A DNA stretch of 64,000 bases from assembly GCA_036925085.1 (NCBI GenBank), contig JAUPFP010000105.1, forward strand, positions 186,001 to 250,000. Reading direction: 5' to 3'. The DNA comes from Brachycybe producta (taxonomy: Eukaryota; Arthropoda; Diplopoda; Playtdesmida; Andrognathidae). The notes under the pieces are model-generated. The model saw nothing but the letters and a program-made list of their open reading frames with translations, had not been told where the DNA came from and did not search any database. Both the position numbers and the translations under genes were made by a program. This document shows, piece by piece, positions 46,993 to 58,936 of the stretch (the stretch's first letter is position 1; every line of letters starts with the position of its first letter).

Positions 46993-47043
46993 GTGAAAAA
47001 ACAGGTTGAACATTTTGTCGCGAATGGATATTTTCAGTTTTAG
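46993..47043 (+). CDS. Candidate short last exon with poly(A) signal
   Basis: TGTACTTTACAG precedes 16 open codons, VKKQVEHFVANGYFQF, then TAG at 47041-47043 and AATAAA at 47067-47072. Acceptor, open frame, stop and poly(A) signal in the right order and spacing suggest a 3' terminal exon. Sixteen codons carry little statistical weight and no partner exon was found. Confidence 0.25.
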   Translation: MKKQVEHFVANGYFQF

Positions 47044-47099
47044 GAGGGCAATTTTATGAAATATTAAATAAAAAATTCACGATTTTTATCCACCTTGGT

Positions 47100-50020
47100 G
47101 TGAACCACCGTCCCCTATTGTTTACAAACTGGGCCTTTCTGAGGTCAATGACATTTAACATGGTAAAGCAAATTAACATAATTGAAAATGTTATAAAATA
47201 AAGACCGTTTTAAACGGTGCCAGGCCAAACAACTTCGTTAATCGATCTCACACAACATTCAAAATGCAATTTCAAATTATCTTTCCAAACGTATTTTTAC
47301 TCAGACTACAGAATTATCTTGTTGCTGATAGGAAAATTTCAATTTCGACAATCATGTCTGAACTTAGCGTAAGTGACAACCACTTATGATTTGGAATTCT
47401 CTCTCTTCACACATGACTCGACGTAACTGCTGACGTACTGGATTCAATTGAACTGTTCAACACTATATTTGAAGCATGGCGTACAAGAAGTCTTGAAACA
47501 TCCTACAGCAACTTGTTGTAACTCATGTTCCCTTATACTTTCGAGCAGGGCCGGCCCTTGAGTATGCATCCCCGAGGCAGCAAGCAATAAGGCCGGGGAA
47601 AAAAATGTTTAGTCAGCAGCGCGGTACCGATAAAGGCACGGGGCCCAAGGCCTCGCTCGCCTTGCCCTAAGGCCGGGCGCCATCGTTGCTAATAATCGAA
47701 ATCGTTAATAGTGGAACAACCACATAGCCTCTTGTTTTCACAAGATCACCTCTATCTGACTATTTGCCGAGGATATCGGATGTAATTATGTGTACTGCGC
47801 ATGTGTAGTATATGTTTCTTGACCGGCAGAGCCATGACCTCATATAGCAGACCTTTTCCGTTGGAAACTGCAAACTCTGGTAGAACCCAGAAAAATGGAG
47901 AAGGCCATCCGGAGGATGGATCACCATCCTACAGGGTTGGAAAATTATCATGATATTTTTTTATATGTTCACCCTTTATTCCATCTGTTTGCAATTCTGA
48001 TGTCTTAAATTAGGTTGATTAGGCCTTAACTTATGTTTAATAACATTGTAAGTTCCATGCACAAAAGAGGAAATTATGTGAAAATATTTCCCTTTCAACA
48101 TCCGTTATTAATTTTAGACAACAGTTGACAACAGATCGGCGCAAAATTCACTTCCTTGAGATATTTTACGAATATGGCTATTAAATATTTAGTTTTCCAT
48201 TGCCCAATGCTTTACAGATCATCATTAGTAGTGAAAAAATACAATTATTTTGTCTAAAATGCAATAATTATTAAAATATCATTTATTTGTGATATACATT
48301 ATATCATGATAAACCTGGCATATCACTTGACATAATAGATCCAAATACACAAAACCTGTCATCTATCGTTTATCTTCTATTCTCTTCGTTGCTTATGGAA
48401 CCGTAGTAATAGCTGTTCTGTTTCCGGTTTCTGTTCACTTGAGTAGAGCTGCATATCATGGGGTCTGTTTTCGTGTCTCTCCATGCACATTCCGTGCAAA
48501 CTTACTGCAAACTGAATTAACGAGCTGGAATAATTGCCTGCCTACCGGCTGAAATTGAAATGCTTAAATATACTTCATACTATCCCAGCGTCAAGTGTGG
48601 ACTACATACTGTAATACGTTAATTCAAGGTTACTGGTTGAATTACTTATGCTGAATAGCCGCCTTTCAGAAAACATGGCAAAAGTATGACAACAACTTCG
48701 GCAAGCATTTTATTTTATATACATTACAAAAACTAGAAGAAGGGTTAGTTTCATGCCAAATACAAAATACTTTTCTATTGATTTAATAGCCAGGAATATT
48801 TGTCAAGACTTTTGTATGTCAGGCACATATTGCACACAAAAGTAAGTGTCAGACGTGTAAACCTACATTTATGTCACCAGCATTTCTAGCCATGACCCAA
48901 CCTAGATTGACACTAGCCTAATTTTGATTACATCAAACATAACATTGGCCTCCTCCACCTCTTTTTATAGGTGTTATCCAGCAAATTATAGAAGCACAAT
49001 CACACAACAGTTAAATGAGCACGCACACACACACACATATGCAATCTCGGGAGCATCGTAAAGACTACTCATAAGCTCACGGGTAAAAAATATACCTATG
49101 GCCAATTAACCCAATGTCAACGATGTGACATACATAAATGTAACCCATGCATAATACACTTTCATTCAGTGTTATTCGTTTCTACCACTATGTGGCGCTA
49201 ATTAAGACTCAGTATAAGAGCTGTGTGCACTATTTGCAAAATAATAATAATAATAATAATAATAAACGAATTTGATGAACAGCAACATGCTGCAATTAAC
49301 AAAATTGCCTCAAAAGATAAACATCGAAGAAAAAAACTAATGGAGAGAGATAGAGTGATAGAGTGAGAGTGAAAGAGAGTGAGAGAGAGAAAGCGATAAC
49401 GGGAGTGATAACTGTTTAAACTACTATGAAGCGTAGAGCAATTTATAGAATTACTTCAAAGAGAAAAAAGAGAGAAGAAAAACAAAATCGATAATATGAG
49501 CACCTCAAAAAATGTGTGACAAATGATAAAAATATACTTCATACAATTGCTTAGAATGCTATAAAAAACGAAAGATGGCGTTTCAATTGTTTTATTTGTG
49601 GCCAGGTAGGTACAATCAATCGTGTCAAGTGTGTTCCAAAAGCGGGCTCTATATAGTGACAGACACACACACATTATGTGAGCCAACATAAAACAATTGT
49701 TACAATTTACTGACTGGCAAGCAAACAAGCACCACGTTTCTAAACTCATCAGTTTCATTCCGCAAGTTTCTAATCTAATTAGAAATCTAACTGCTAAATC
49801 GGCCACTGATGTTATTGGTGATGTCACCCGGGAGTATGGAGTATGGGGGTATGAACACTTTTTTAAGAAAGAAAAGCTGTCGTTATATTCGAATAAAGCA
49901 TTGTGGATGATACCATGATTTGATTTTAGCTGTTCTGTTCCTAGTTTATCCATATTATGTAAGGTAAAACCTAGCTATTGGCATCTTTTGAAGTCATACT
50001 GACACCTAATAGGACTGGTG
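47100..50020. other. No supported gene
   Basis: AT-rich sequence with short CA, (AAT)n (about 49244-49264) and GA runs. The 165-codon minus frame at 49456-49953 has random-like, Phe/Ser/Leu-rich composition and no splice support. Confidence 0.4.
47548..47686. repeat. GC-rich fragment with CAGGGCCGGCCC end
   Basis: CAGGGCCGGCCCTTGAG at the left and GCCCTAAGGCCGGGCGCC at the right look like hAT ends; no good duplication found. Confidence 0.4.
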
Positions 50021-50024
50021 ATGA

Positions 50025-50350
50025 TCGATGATGATGCTGACGATTAGTGCTCGAATTTGTATGCAATATGAAACGAATGTTTCTCAATCTGTGGCCCAAG
50101 TGCCAATTGTCAAGTAACATTCTCGTTTAAACCAACCAACAATTAGGTTATTTTCAATCAAAAACACTGGTTAGAGACTAAAATAAGTTGACAACTGATA
50201 GTAACCAGACAACTAGCCTCTAACCAGGCCGTTCTGGTTAGAAAAAGCATAAATTTGTAGTTGCAGCCTTTCTTTACAATTGGCACTTGGGCCACAAATA
50301 GTGAAACATTTTGATTGATATTGCATAAAAATCCGAGCCCTAATGATGAT
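50025..50350. mobile_element. Foldback element with about 80-bp inverted ends
   Basis: GATTAGTGCTCG then TATGCAATAT and GTGGCCCAAGTGCCAATTGT on the left pair with ACAATTGGCACTTGGGCCAC, ATATTGCATA and CGAGCCCTAATG on the right. The core has CTGGTTAGA pairs. Confidence 0.8.
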
Positions 50351-50709
50351 GATTTCAACAGTCTGGCAAATAGGGTATGGGACCATACTGGACAATCCAT
50401 TTGGGTCTGTAATAGTAAAAAGGTTACAAAGCCCCGATATAGGGTTACAATTCATCTGGACTCATGTACATTACATATTCATGAAAATGTTTATAGACTC
50501 ATGATTAGTAGTGAAAACGATACGGGTTACGTATTACTTGCAACAATTTGTGCTTGACAAATAAAACTGCCTTATTCTCAACAATAAACAAAAAAAATGT
50601 TGCAACAAATTATTGAATAATGTGAATCCATCTTTTCTATTCTTAATCAATCAGAATCTAGTAAGTAATTCATTGGGTATTTCTTTCATTGTAACTAATG
50701 TTTTTTTTT

Positions 50710-51200
50710 TTCAAGTGGGCCTATAGCTATATTAAAAGCCCACAAGATATTTACTCAATTTGTTCGAGCCCCGCAACAGTTCGTTATATGCTCAGATTGG
50801 CATCACCATTGTTATTGTTATTGCTGTTGCTGTTGCTATTGCTGTGTTTTCACATTAAAAATAAATAATACACCTTTAGGTCCTTTATATTACACAGGTA
50901 TATGTTAGGCTTGCGTATGAGGCGTTACCAATCCTCCTGTTTCGCTCAAGAACAATGTAAACAAAACAAAACTTGATTGGATTATAGAGTTTCGTTCAAA
51001 TAGGACAGCAGCAGCAGTAAGCAAGCGAACTGAACAAATCAATAGAAATACTGTATGAGAGAAAGCCTAAAATAAAAAAAGTACACAGTGCACAATTTCT
51101 TCCACGATTGAAAATTTCAAATCAAGGCTAAATATCGTCTACAACAACTGACAGTTTATAACATAAAAGTCATGGATGGACGGATGGTTAGATAAGACTG
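50710..51200. repeat. Dispersed repeat R, copy 3
   Basis: GTGGGCCTATAGCTATATTA, a TTGCTG-repeat, GCTTGCGTATGAGGCGTTAC, AATACTGTATGAGAGA and a GATGGACGGATGG tail. A simple-repeat tail is compatible with a retroelement, but no reverse transcriptase is seen. Confidence 0.85.
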
Positions 51201-51498
51201 TATTGCATGATGCAATTTTTATGAATAAATACTCACTTTCCAACAATCATTTCCCTTCATTGAACGATTTTATAATTTAATTACCTACGACACAGCAATG
51301 ACGTGTGCAGCAAACTTACATTTGCATGCATTGCAATGCAAACTGCAACATGTTTGAATTTCATTCTTAAGACCCACAGTGATTCATTTGTTTAGCATGG
51401 ACAGTACTTGCAGAAATCAACTTCAAGAAATAAAGCAGAGCAACCTATAAAATAGCAAACACAACACAAATAACAAAACGACCTGAAATTCTACATAA

Positions 51499-51834
51499 AA
51501 GGTTCACACGGTGCAAACACACTGTCACAACGGTGTTTTTCTGTTACAATATGTTCCTTAGTGGGACAGAAGATCAATTCTGGCTTGTCCATCCTGTGTT
51601 GCCTCTCAAAATCGCCGCAGACGTATCTTTTACTATTGTAATTGTATGTGGGCAGAGCCTATTTTTCTTTCTCTTTAACAAATTGCTCATATTCTCATCA
51701 CCGAAAGCATTACGATTTCAAGAGCAATACAAGTTGGACTGAATTAACAAAAAAAAATCCACCACATACAAGATATTTTGTGTCATTTAAAAGCCAGGCT
51801 AAATAAGCCAAAACCGATCCGTGTGTACCCAGCC
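51499..51834. mobile_element. PIF-like element (TAA duplication)
   Basis: AAGGTTCACACGGTGC...ATCCGTGTGTACCCAGCC, TAA at 51496-51498 and 51835-51837. GCAGAGCCTATTTTTCTTT and CTCATCA inside match a related piece at about 15079-15235. Confidence 0.7.
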
Positions 51835-53011
51835 TAACGCAGCTGACTAGACAGTGTGACGTGCAAACACTTTTGGCACTCCGTGTTCAATCCTTGCTGC
51901 ATAATCCACGTTTAAGTTACTGATACAGGTAGTTGCCCATAGCACAGATGCATTGCTAAACACACACACACACACAAAATAGTTTTCTATTTTCCCCATG
52001 TTTTGTTTTAATAATACCAAAAAAAAACTTTAAAAAAGAAGTTAAAACACGATAAAAATGTTGTAAAATGCGTAACATAAGTGGAAAACGACGAAGATTA
52101 TTGCAAAATGAATAAGAGAATAACTTATCGCACCTTTATGCCGACTAACATATAACATAAAAATGAAAGCCTGAAATAAGGGGTAGCTATACATGGTAAG
52201 TCACCCTGTAGATTACCTCATAATGATATTCTCAGAAGAAAAATCTGGGCTACAAGTCTATGAAAGCAATAAAGTGCATCTACGGAAATCATTATCCATG
52301 ACTTCGTTCCATATATTTGCATCCGTACACGAAATGGGCGGATCTCAAGACCTCAAAAAACACATGACTGAAAAAAAAAAATTAACTTAAAATAGTGACA
52401 CTTGAGTTTAATTTATTGTTATAAACATAATGCATATATATATTGTATAAAATATCCAGTATATACGTGTATATACAGTACGTTCGTGTATATATGTATG
52501 TAATAGAGCTGATGCAAATCATGTGGGTTAATGTAGATTAAGTTGAAACTACTGCGCATGTGCAGAATGCAGTCACAGAAAAAATGTATAAGTTTGGTGC
52601 ATTGTTCAGGTACACGCAAAATGGATAGCAACCTTACTTTAACCTACTTTAAAATCATGGTATGAACCAGGCCTTCCTATTTGGTTGTGTTTCTCAGTGT
52701 GACTTAACATTCTACTGTAACGCGATATTTCCAAGGGATCGCACTGACTATCCCAATTATGTTATCAACAGATAGACAACATTGTAACCAGACCGTTAGT
52801 AACTCTGAGGAATATATGAAAAAATGAATTAATCTGATTTTGAAAACGGCATTTAAAAAGTCACTTTCCGGAGATTAGAAAAGCAACGTCATTATTGAAC
52901 TTGCTTATTGCTCTGCTGTTGTGATCCAACCTTCTTTAACTTCTAGTCATTTGTGTATTTTAGTAAATACATGGGCTCTTTTTTGCACAGTTAATTCCTC
53001 TTTTTATTTAA

Positions 53012-53215
53012 TTCACTTCCCATACAATTATTGATATCAACAACGAATTACTGGCATAAAAAGCTAAGAACCGCCAAGTCACGTCATTTTCAGTTTTTGA
53101 TATCAGTACTTCATTTATTGATATCAATAATTCCCTAATTCGATGCATTTTTATCACATACATGGTAAGCTCATTTTTTGATATTGATCACTTAATTGTG
53201 CCCGAAGTGACTTAA
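53012..53215. repeat. Inverted-repeat cluster of TTGATATCAA
   Basis: Four or more TTGATATC sites in 180 bp; outer TCACTTCCCATACAATTA pairs imperfectly with TAATTGTGCCCGAAGTGA. Possibly a decayed TWA-target MITE. Confidence 0.45.
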
Positions 53216-53747
53216 TGATACTTGAATATTTATTCAACAAGCAGTCCAGAGGGCCCTTGACAGAGGGACCGTTTTGTCCAAAAGCAGCATATAATTGCAT
53301 TGTCAAAATAAACATGTCATATCTCTGCGATACCAATCCCCATATTTGAATATAATAAGTTCAATTGCAGCATCATACTGTATATGCTTTGCTTCATAGT
53401 ACCTCTAAGAATTCCCAAAATCATAACATTCCCCATGCACAACAGCATCCAGGTATCCTCATCCTATGGAAGTTAATTCCATTGTCGAATGACCCTAGGT
53501 ACAAATGAGTACAATACGAGCCTGTTTGCACAAAAATCTCCACTAATTTCTTAGAGTGGCCATCCAAATACATGTAACATAGCTTTATTTAGCGTACTAA
53601 TAGCCAGCCTGGAACAAGACACAAGACCCAACTAACGTAATTTTAAGAATGTTAAGGATGATATCATTAAACGCACCCGTAAGAAAATTGTCCATATAAC
53701 TAATTCAAGGTAAAATATTGCCTGTAAGTTTGCATCAGAAAAAAATC

Positions 53748-54165
53748 TCTCTCCTTATTTCACGGCGATAGTTCTTTCGTGAAAGTAGCTGTCGTGAAAG
53801 TTGCGATAGTTCACTCTCACAATAGCAACTGTCTACATGTCTTGAAGTAACGTGATAGTTCTCTGTCATGACAGTGATGTTTGACAGCACAAAACACACT
53901 AGCAGTAAAGACATGTGTTTGAATCAACAAACAGTGTTGCCTCTCCCACCCAGAAGCCAAATTTCCCCACAAAGTGAATATTTCCCTAGAAGTGGTCACT
54001 CAGCAACTATTACTATTGCGACAGTTTTGTATGCACGGTTATAGTAATCATGATAGTTACTATCACTCTCGCAATAGTACTATCAACTATCTAGTCAAAC
54101 GAGATAGCGTGATAGTGCTATCGCATTAACAGTGCGATAGTGACTATCACCGTGAAAACGAGGCT
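53748..54165. mobile_element. AGCCTCG PIF-like element, copy 3
   Basis: TTTCACGGCGATAGTTC...CCGTGAAAACGAGGCT then TAA. The left terminal few bases are mutated. Confidence 0.85.
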
Positions 54166-54889
54166 TAATATATAGACAGCTTTTATTTTATTTTCACTCT
54201 TCCGTTTGAAGCTAACAACGGGAACCACGAATTAGTAATAATAAATAAATTAGTGATATAAAAATTTGAATTTTTGATTAGACAATAGGCCTACATATTT
54301 GCAACATGAATAACTTGACAATCATGCGATCTAGATTTATTTTTACCTGTTAAATCGTCATAAGAAACATTATCATCACTTGCTTTCGTCTTTACCTCAT
54401 ATTGCAACAATACAATGTGTGTGACCCAAATGGTGAGCAAGCGGAAGCATTCTTTAAACAAAATTTGAATAAGTCACCTAAACATTAAACCAATAATAAA
54501 AGCTTGTCTTGGAAAAATGAAAAAAATCCTATCAAATTCAATTAGATCATGCAAAAAGCTATTTGTTACAGGAAATATATTAGAAAATTCAACAATGATC
54601 CATGTTGTAAGCATAAGCCTATATACTGCATGATATAATAATAATAGGTAAAAGCAAACACAGTGGGCAACCAACCCACTTAATTACAGGTGTCTAAAAA
54701 TAGAAGCCATATCTCAAACAAAAAAAAAACGTTCCGGTTAGACCTCAAAACTAGGTGAATTATGCACAAAATAGAAACAATCCTAGAAACTAGCAGAATT
54801 TTAAAAGGAAAAAAAAATGCTAAAATGCTTGTATTTCAATTCAACCTGTGCATAGTTTAAGCTTAGCTCATAGTATAGGTTATGCATGG

Positions 54890-55090
54890 ACAGGCAAGTG
54901 TGCTCAGCAATATACAGACGTTTGCCCCGCCTTTTTATGAGCGTCACACCAAATATCAACCAATTAGAAAATGAAGCCGGGGGGGGGGGGAGGATATGAC
55001 GTCAGAACAAATAACAAACCAGTTAGAAGTCGCCGTTCCTCATAAAAGGTCGGAGCAAACGACTGTATCTTGCTGCGCACTCTTGCCTGT
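54890..55090. mobile_element. ACAGGC palindromic MITE, copy D
   Basis: ACAGGCAAGTGTGCTCAGCA...TGCGCACTCTTGCCTGT; pairing extends into GCATGG/CCATGC outside. It contains a G12 run at about 54978-54991. Confidence 0.8.
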
Positions 55091-55460
55091 CCATGCATGG
55101 TCACTCTCTAATCTGTCGCGCAAAACAATCACATGATCCCAAGAAACAGCAGAATATTTTTAATTGACCTTCACCTGAAAACTTGCAATTTAACTAGTAT
55201 TAGCTGTACGTACTGTATATGTTTTAAAGAACGAAGACATCTTGTTTAAAATGGCATCCATTTTTGTATACGTTCATAGAATCGTATTGTAACTAAAGCG
55301 CTAAGTATAGTTTGCACCATCTAATGGTCACACACTCAGCCCAGGATTATATAATTTAATATAATTTGATCTCCGGCACGCGCGATTCCTAATAATGGCC
55401 CCTCCACTGGTAGGGGGAGCTAAAAGTGGGGCTAAAGCACCAGCATACTCGGTATACAAT

Positions 55461-56182
55461 CAGTGGAGGATCTAGGGTATTGGGTGTGGGGGGGGGCATT
55501 TACAAAAAGAGGGGCACCCAGTTTAAAATAATTTGTATAAAAGACAATTATTACCTGGATGTATGTTACAGATTTATTATTTACATTGCTCTATACAACA
55601 ATCATTACCAGTTTTTACGACTGCATGCATTAATTCACTTTTAAAACTTCTTTCATCTCTTTTTCATTTCTGCAAAAATAGCCCTTTGACAAAAAATAAA
55701 TTTGGGTTTCCCTGCCTATAGAGCCTATACTTGATCACACAATACATGCCTCAGATTCAACACTATAAAATAAAAGGGTAATCTAAAATTTTGTGTGAGT
55801 TCGGTGAGAACTAAAAGGGGGTCACATTATGGTATATTGGTATTGTTGCTCTTTCTATAGCTAAAGGCACAAGACTTAAAAAAAACCTTTTGTTTAAACA
55901 ACTTCTTGTTCTGTTAAAAAAAAAACTGTGTTGTAATGTGTGGCCATTAAAAGGGCAACATTGTTTAAAAAATTAGTCACCAATCATAATTGTAACATTA
56001 AAAATAATAATATATTTACAAGCAAATTTTAGTATAAGAAACAGGACTGAACGAATTTTTTTTTTAAATTTGGGAATTTGAAAATTTTAAATTTTAAAAC
56101 TGAAGGGCGCCATGGAGCAATATAAAGGACGCGGGGGGGGGCATTCAACCCCCCTGCCCCCCCCCCATTAGATCCGCCACTG
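55461..56182. mobile_element. hAT-like element with perfect 8-bp duplication
   Basis: CAGTGGAGGATCTAGGG at the left and TTAGATCCGCCACTG at the right, flanked by TATACAAT at 55453-55460 and 56183-56190. G9 and C9 runs sit just inside each end. No transposase frame. Confidence 0.92.
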
Positions 56183-56299
56183 TATACAATGTACTGTAAT
56201 AAAATCTAATTGTTAGCCGCCACATACAACCCTCCTTGTCGGCTGAGATCACATAGGTGGAGATAGAATCGACAGAGACGGATCCATCAGTATAACGAA

Positions 56300-56495
56300 A
56301 CAGGCAGTTCTGCCCAGCACTAACTTTTCGTTTGCCCCGCCATTTCATGAGTGTCATCATTTTCTAATTTTGTTTATTATTTGGTCTGACGTCACATGCC
56401 CTGTCCCTTTTCAATTTCTAATTGGTTGATATTTGATCTGATGCTCATAAAAGGGCGGGACAAACGAAATCTTAGTGATGGGCACAACTGCCTGT
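56300..56495. mobile_element. ACAGGC palindromic MITE, copy E, 9-bp duplication
   Basis: ACAGGCAGTTCTGCCCAGCA...GGGCACAACTGCCTGT flanked by TATAACGAA and TATAACAAA (9 bp, one mismatch), agreeing with copy C. Confidence 0.85.
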
Positions 56496-56983
56496 TATAA
56501 CAAATGGCTCAATAAGATTAGTCTGCTAAATTTAGCATAGTAAATGATAAGACAATAGAAAACTTTTCATTATTTAGAAATAATATATTCCATTTAGGTT
56601 ATGTAAAGATTATTTCAATGGACCGTTTGAGCCATAATTCAACAAGTCTGAAATTTGAATATACAGTATATACGTGGACAAAAAAACGCCATTGTTTTAC
56701 TTGTTTGAAGTCAATTTGTATGACAAATCCTAAATAAGGCAAAATATTTGAACAATATGTTAGTTCAAACAAAAACCGTGAAACCGTGCCACTTGAATGT
56801 CGCACAATGTTGTTTCTGTAGCAATTTGTTTTTTTCCAGTTGTGCATCATCCTAACAAATAAAACTTCAAATGTACATAATTACAAATGTTTATTACTTT
56901 TAGAATTGTGAATTTAGTACAATTTACACAAGAAACGTTTTCAGATATAAAAAAAATCGCTAGTTAAACTTTTTCTTTTACAG

Positions 56984-57087
56984 AATATTCCGCAAATGTG
57001 CGGCTCCTTGAACTATACGAGCTGGAGCAAGGGACATTATCTGACCAGTTTCATCTTTGCGTCCCCATCTCTAGCATTGTATTTTAA
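56984..57087 (+). CDS. Candidate terminal exon after a strong acceptor, unrecognised
   Basis: TTTTTCTTTTACAG ends at 56983. With two bases completing a split codon the frame reads YSANVRLLELYELEQGTLSD, then QFHLCVPISSIVF, and TAA at 57085 (33 residues). The phase-0 frame is also open (NIPQMCGSLNYTSWSKG...) and could continue to AAG|GTGTTA at 57088. GC is clearly raised against the flanks. The acceptor is one of the best in the window. The amphipathic LLELYELEQ run supports the first frame. No homologue recognised. Confidence 0.35.
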
Positions 57088-57225
57088 GGTGTTATTTCGT
57101 AAAAATTAACATAACTTAAGAATGGGTTAAAATACAACAAAATATCACCAGACTGAAAATAAGTCTACATATTCTAATGATGAACGTGATGTAGTTTTCA
57201 TATTTCTGAGTCAAAGGATGTGTTA

Positions 57226-57360
57226 GGCTGCGCGCGCGCACAGGACGACAAAAAAAAACGTAGTCAAAATGGAGTGACACGCGATGAAACACAATGACAC
57301 AAAAATGTTTCACTTCATCATATTTCAAAACGTTTTGTGTCATCCTGTGTGTGCCCAGCC
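57226..57360. mobile_element. 135-bp PIF-like MITE, TTA duplication
   Basis: GGCTGCGCGCGCGCACAGGA...TCCTGTGTGTGCCCAGCC, TTA at 57223-57225 and 57361-57363. Inner GTTTCA and CAAAACGTTTTG. Confidence 0.9.
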
Positions 57361-57540
57361 TTAGTTTGATACTTTTTAGTTTCACAAAACTTCCAATTTT
57401 TTGGTATCCTCCTCGGTCCATTTGCGATTGCGCATGCGCTATTCTCACTCTTGCTAGTTTAGATTAAATGAGGTACTATGAAGTAGAGACCTACATAAAG
57501 CCCATGGGCGGTGGGCTTTTGTAAAAGCCCAACCCAGCCC

Positions 57541-57680
57541 ATGGGCTTCGTTGGCCTGGTAGGCTTCGTGGGCCTGGTGGGCTTTATGGGGCTGCATGAG
57601 CCTGGTGGGCTTCATGGGCCTGGTGGGCTTCGTGGGCCTCGTGGGTTTGGTGGTCTTTGTGGGCATCATGGGTTTGGAAG
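57541..57680. repeat. 18-bp G-rich minisatellite (GGGCCTGGTGGGCTTCGT)
   Basis: About seven imperfect units; plus frames read GLVGFV repeats and minus frames PTKPTR repeats. CCCATGGGC pairs flank the left edge. No sign of a gene around it. Confidence 0.9.
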
Positions 57681-57861
57681 GCGTTTCATCATTTCATCAT
57701 TACAAATGTATAGAACTGAACCACATATTATTTCACATATTAATAAAAGTAGCTTCTAAACCCCTGAAAAATTTAAATTTTGTTAGAGCTATCAATGTAA
57801 ATTTAATAACCAAACCAGCCACTTCACACCAGTCCAAAAGTGGCGTCTCCATAAACCACAT

Positions 57862-58302
57862 TAGTGCCAGATTACCAGATATGCAGAGTAGGCACAGGCC
57901 TATGGGTCCCACACCTTTTAGGGGCCCACGACAACGAATCAAAATAATATTGATTTGATATTGAAAGAAAATTACAATCAAGGGGACAGGCTAAAACGTC
58001 TGTAAGATGTTACTCACTAATCAGTATCATCATAGCAAATACGGCCAAATTAAAGAATTTTCAGGCCGATACAGAGTCCACTCTGTATCGGCCTGAAAAT
58101 TCTTCAATTCTTCAATTCTTTCTATGATGATACTGATTAGTCAGTAACATCATACAGACGTTTTAGCCCTTAAGCCACAATCAAGGTTTCTTAAATTGTA
58201 CCCCGAAGATAGATAAAAAATGAATCAACTTAAAAGTTTTGTTGGGGGCCACGAGATTTCGACTGCATAGGGCCTCTTCAAAGGGTTTAATCCGGCACTG
58301 GA
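57862..58302. mobile_element. hAT-like element with AGTGCCGGATTA ends
   Basis: TAGTGCCAGATTACC at the left and TTTAATCCGGCACTG at the right, with GGCCTATGGGTCCCAC / GGGCCACGAG further in. Flanks AACCACAT and GACTGCAT are a weak 8-bp match. It hosts the nested foldback at 57984-58176. Confidence 0.65.
57984..58176. mobile_element. Nested palindromic element with 10-bp duplication
   Basis: GGCTAAAACGTCTG...CAGACGTTTTAGCC with arms of about 90 bp meeting at ACAGAGTCCACTCTGT. ACAATCAAGG stands at 57974-57983 and 58177-58186. Long arms and a 9-10-bp duplication fit a Mutator-like source. Confidence 0.85.
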
Positions 58303-58936
58303 CTGCATACGTATGCCGGCCTGTCTAAATATAGGAGCTCTATGCAAATTTAAAACATCATCAACATGTCTTACTGCATTTTTATTCAATCTTTATTTAA
58401 ATAATTTACTAATGTACTTTTACAATTATTTCATAGTTACTAACTTAATGAACATTATTTATTCATGTAGACCATTATTTGAAATGCCAAAAAAAACATT
58501 TATAATTCTAAAGACATTTCTGCTTCAATTTGTAAGCTTTCAGAGGTTGTATTTTTTTATTACAGACATAAACATAAAATTTTATTATAATATATAATTT
58601 TTTTATAGACAACTAAAAAAACATTAAAGGTTTTTTTTTCTAGAAAGAAGTGTCCGTGAAGAAATAAACGTTTTATGCCGATTTGAAAATGGCCTACTGT
58701 TTTTTCCTGTCTTCATTTTTATATTTTCAAATTGATGGAGAAAAAAAAACGTGAAACTCCCTCATTAAATCTTCATTTTTGAAAGATAACTACATAAATA
58801 TAGACATTCCTGTAATAACGTCTAATGTTTTCATTACTTTTATCAAGTAAAGACATATCAATTTTGAAATCTTTAAGGAATGAGCTTTATTGCAGTTTGA
58901 CACGGACAAATCTAAAGATGTTTCTATTTATTCTTA

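Noticed and set aside
49456..49953. 165-codon minus-strand frame
   Set aside because: Longest frame outside simple repeats, but Phe/Cys/Ser/Leu-rich and aperiodic, without splice signals or domain motifs. Expected by chance in AT-rich sequence.
50315..50557. 80-codon frame followed closely by AATAAA
   Set aside because: Its first part is the right arm of the foldback at 50025-50350. The rest (DSCTLHIHENVYRLMI) looks protein-like, but no acceptor fixes it.
57454..57669. PTKPTR and GLVGFV repeat proteins
   Set aside because: Both strands of an 18-bp minisatellite.
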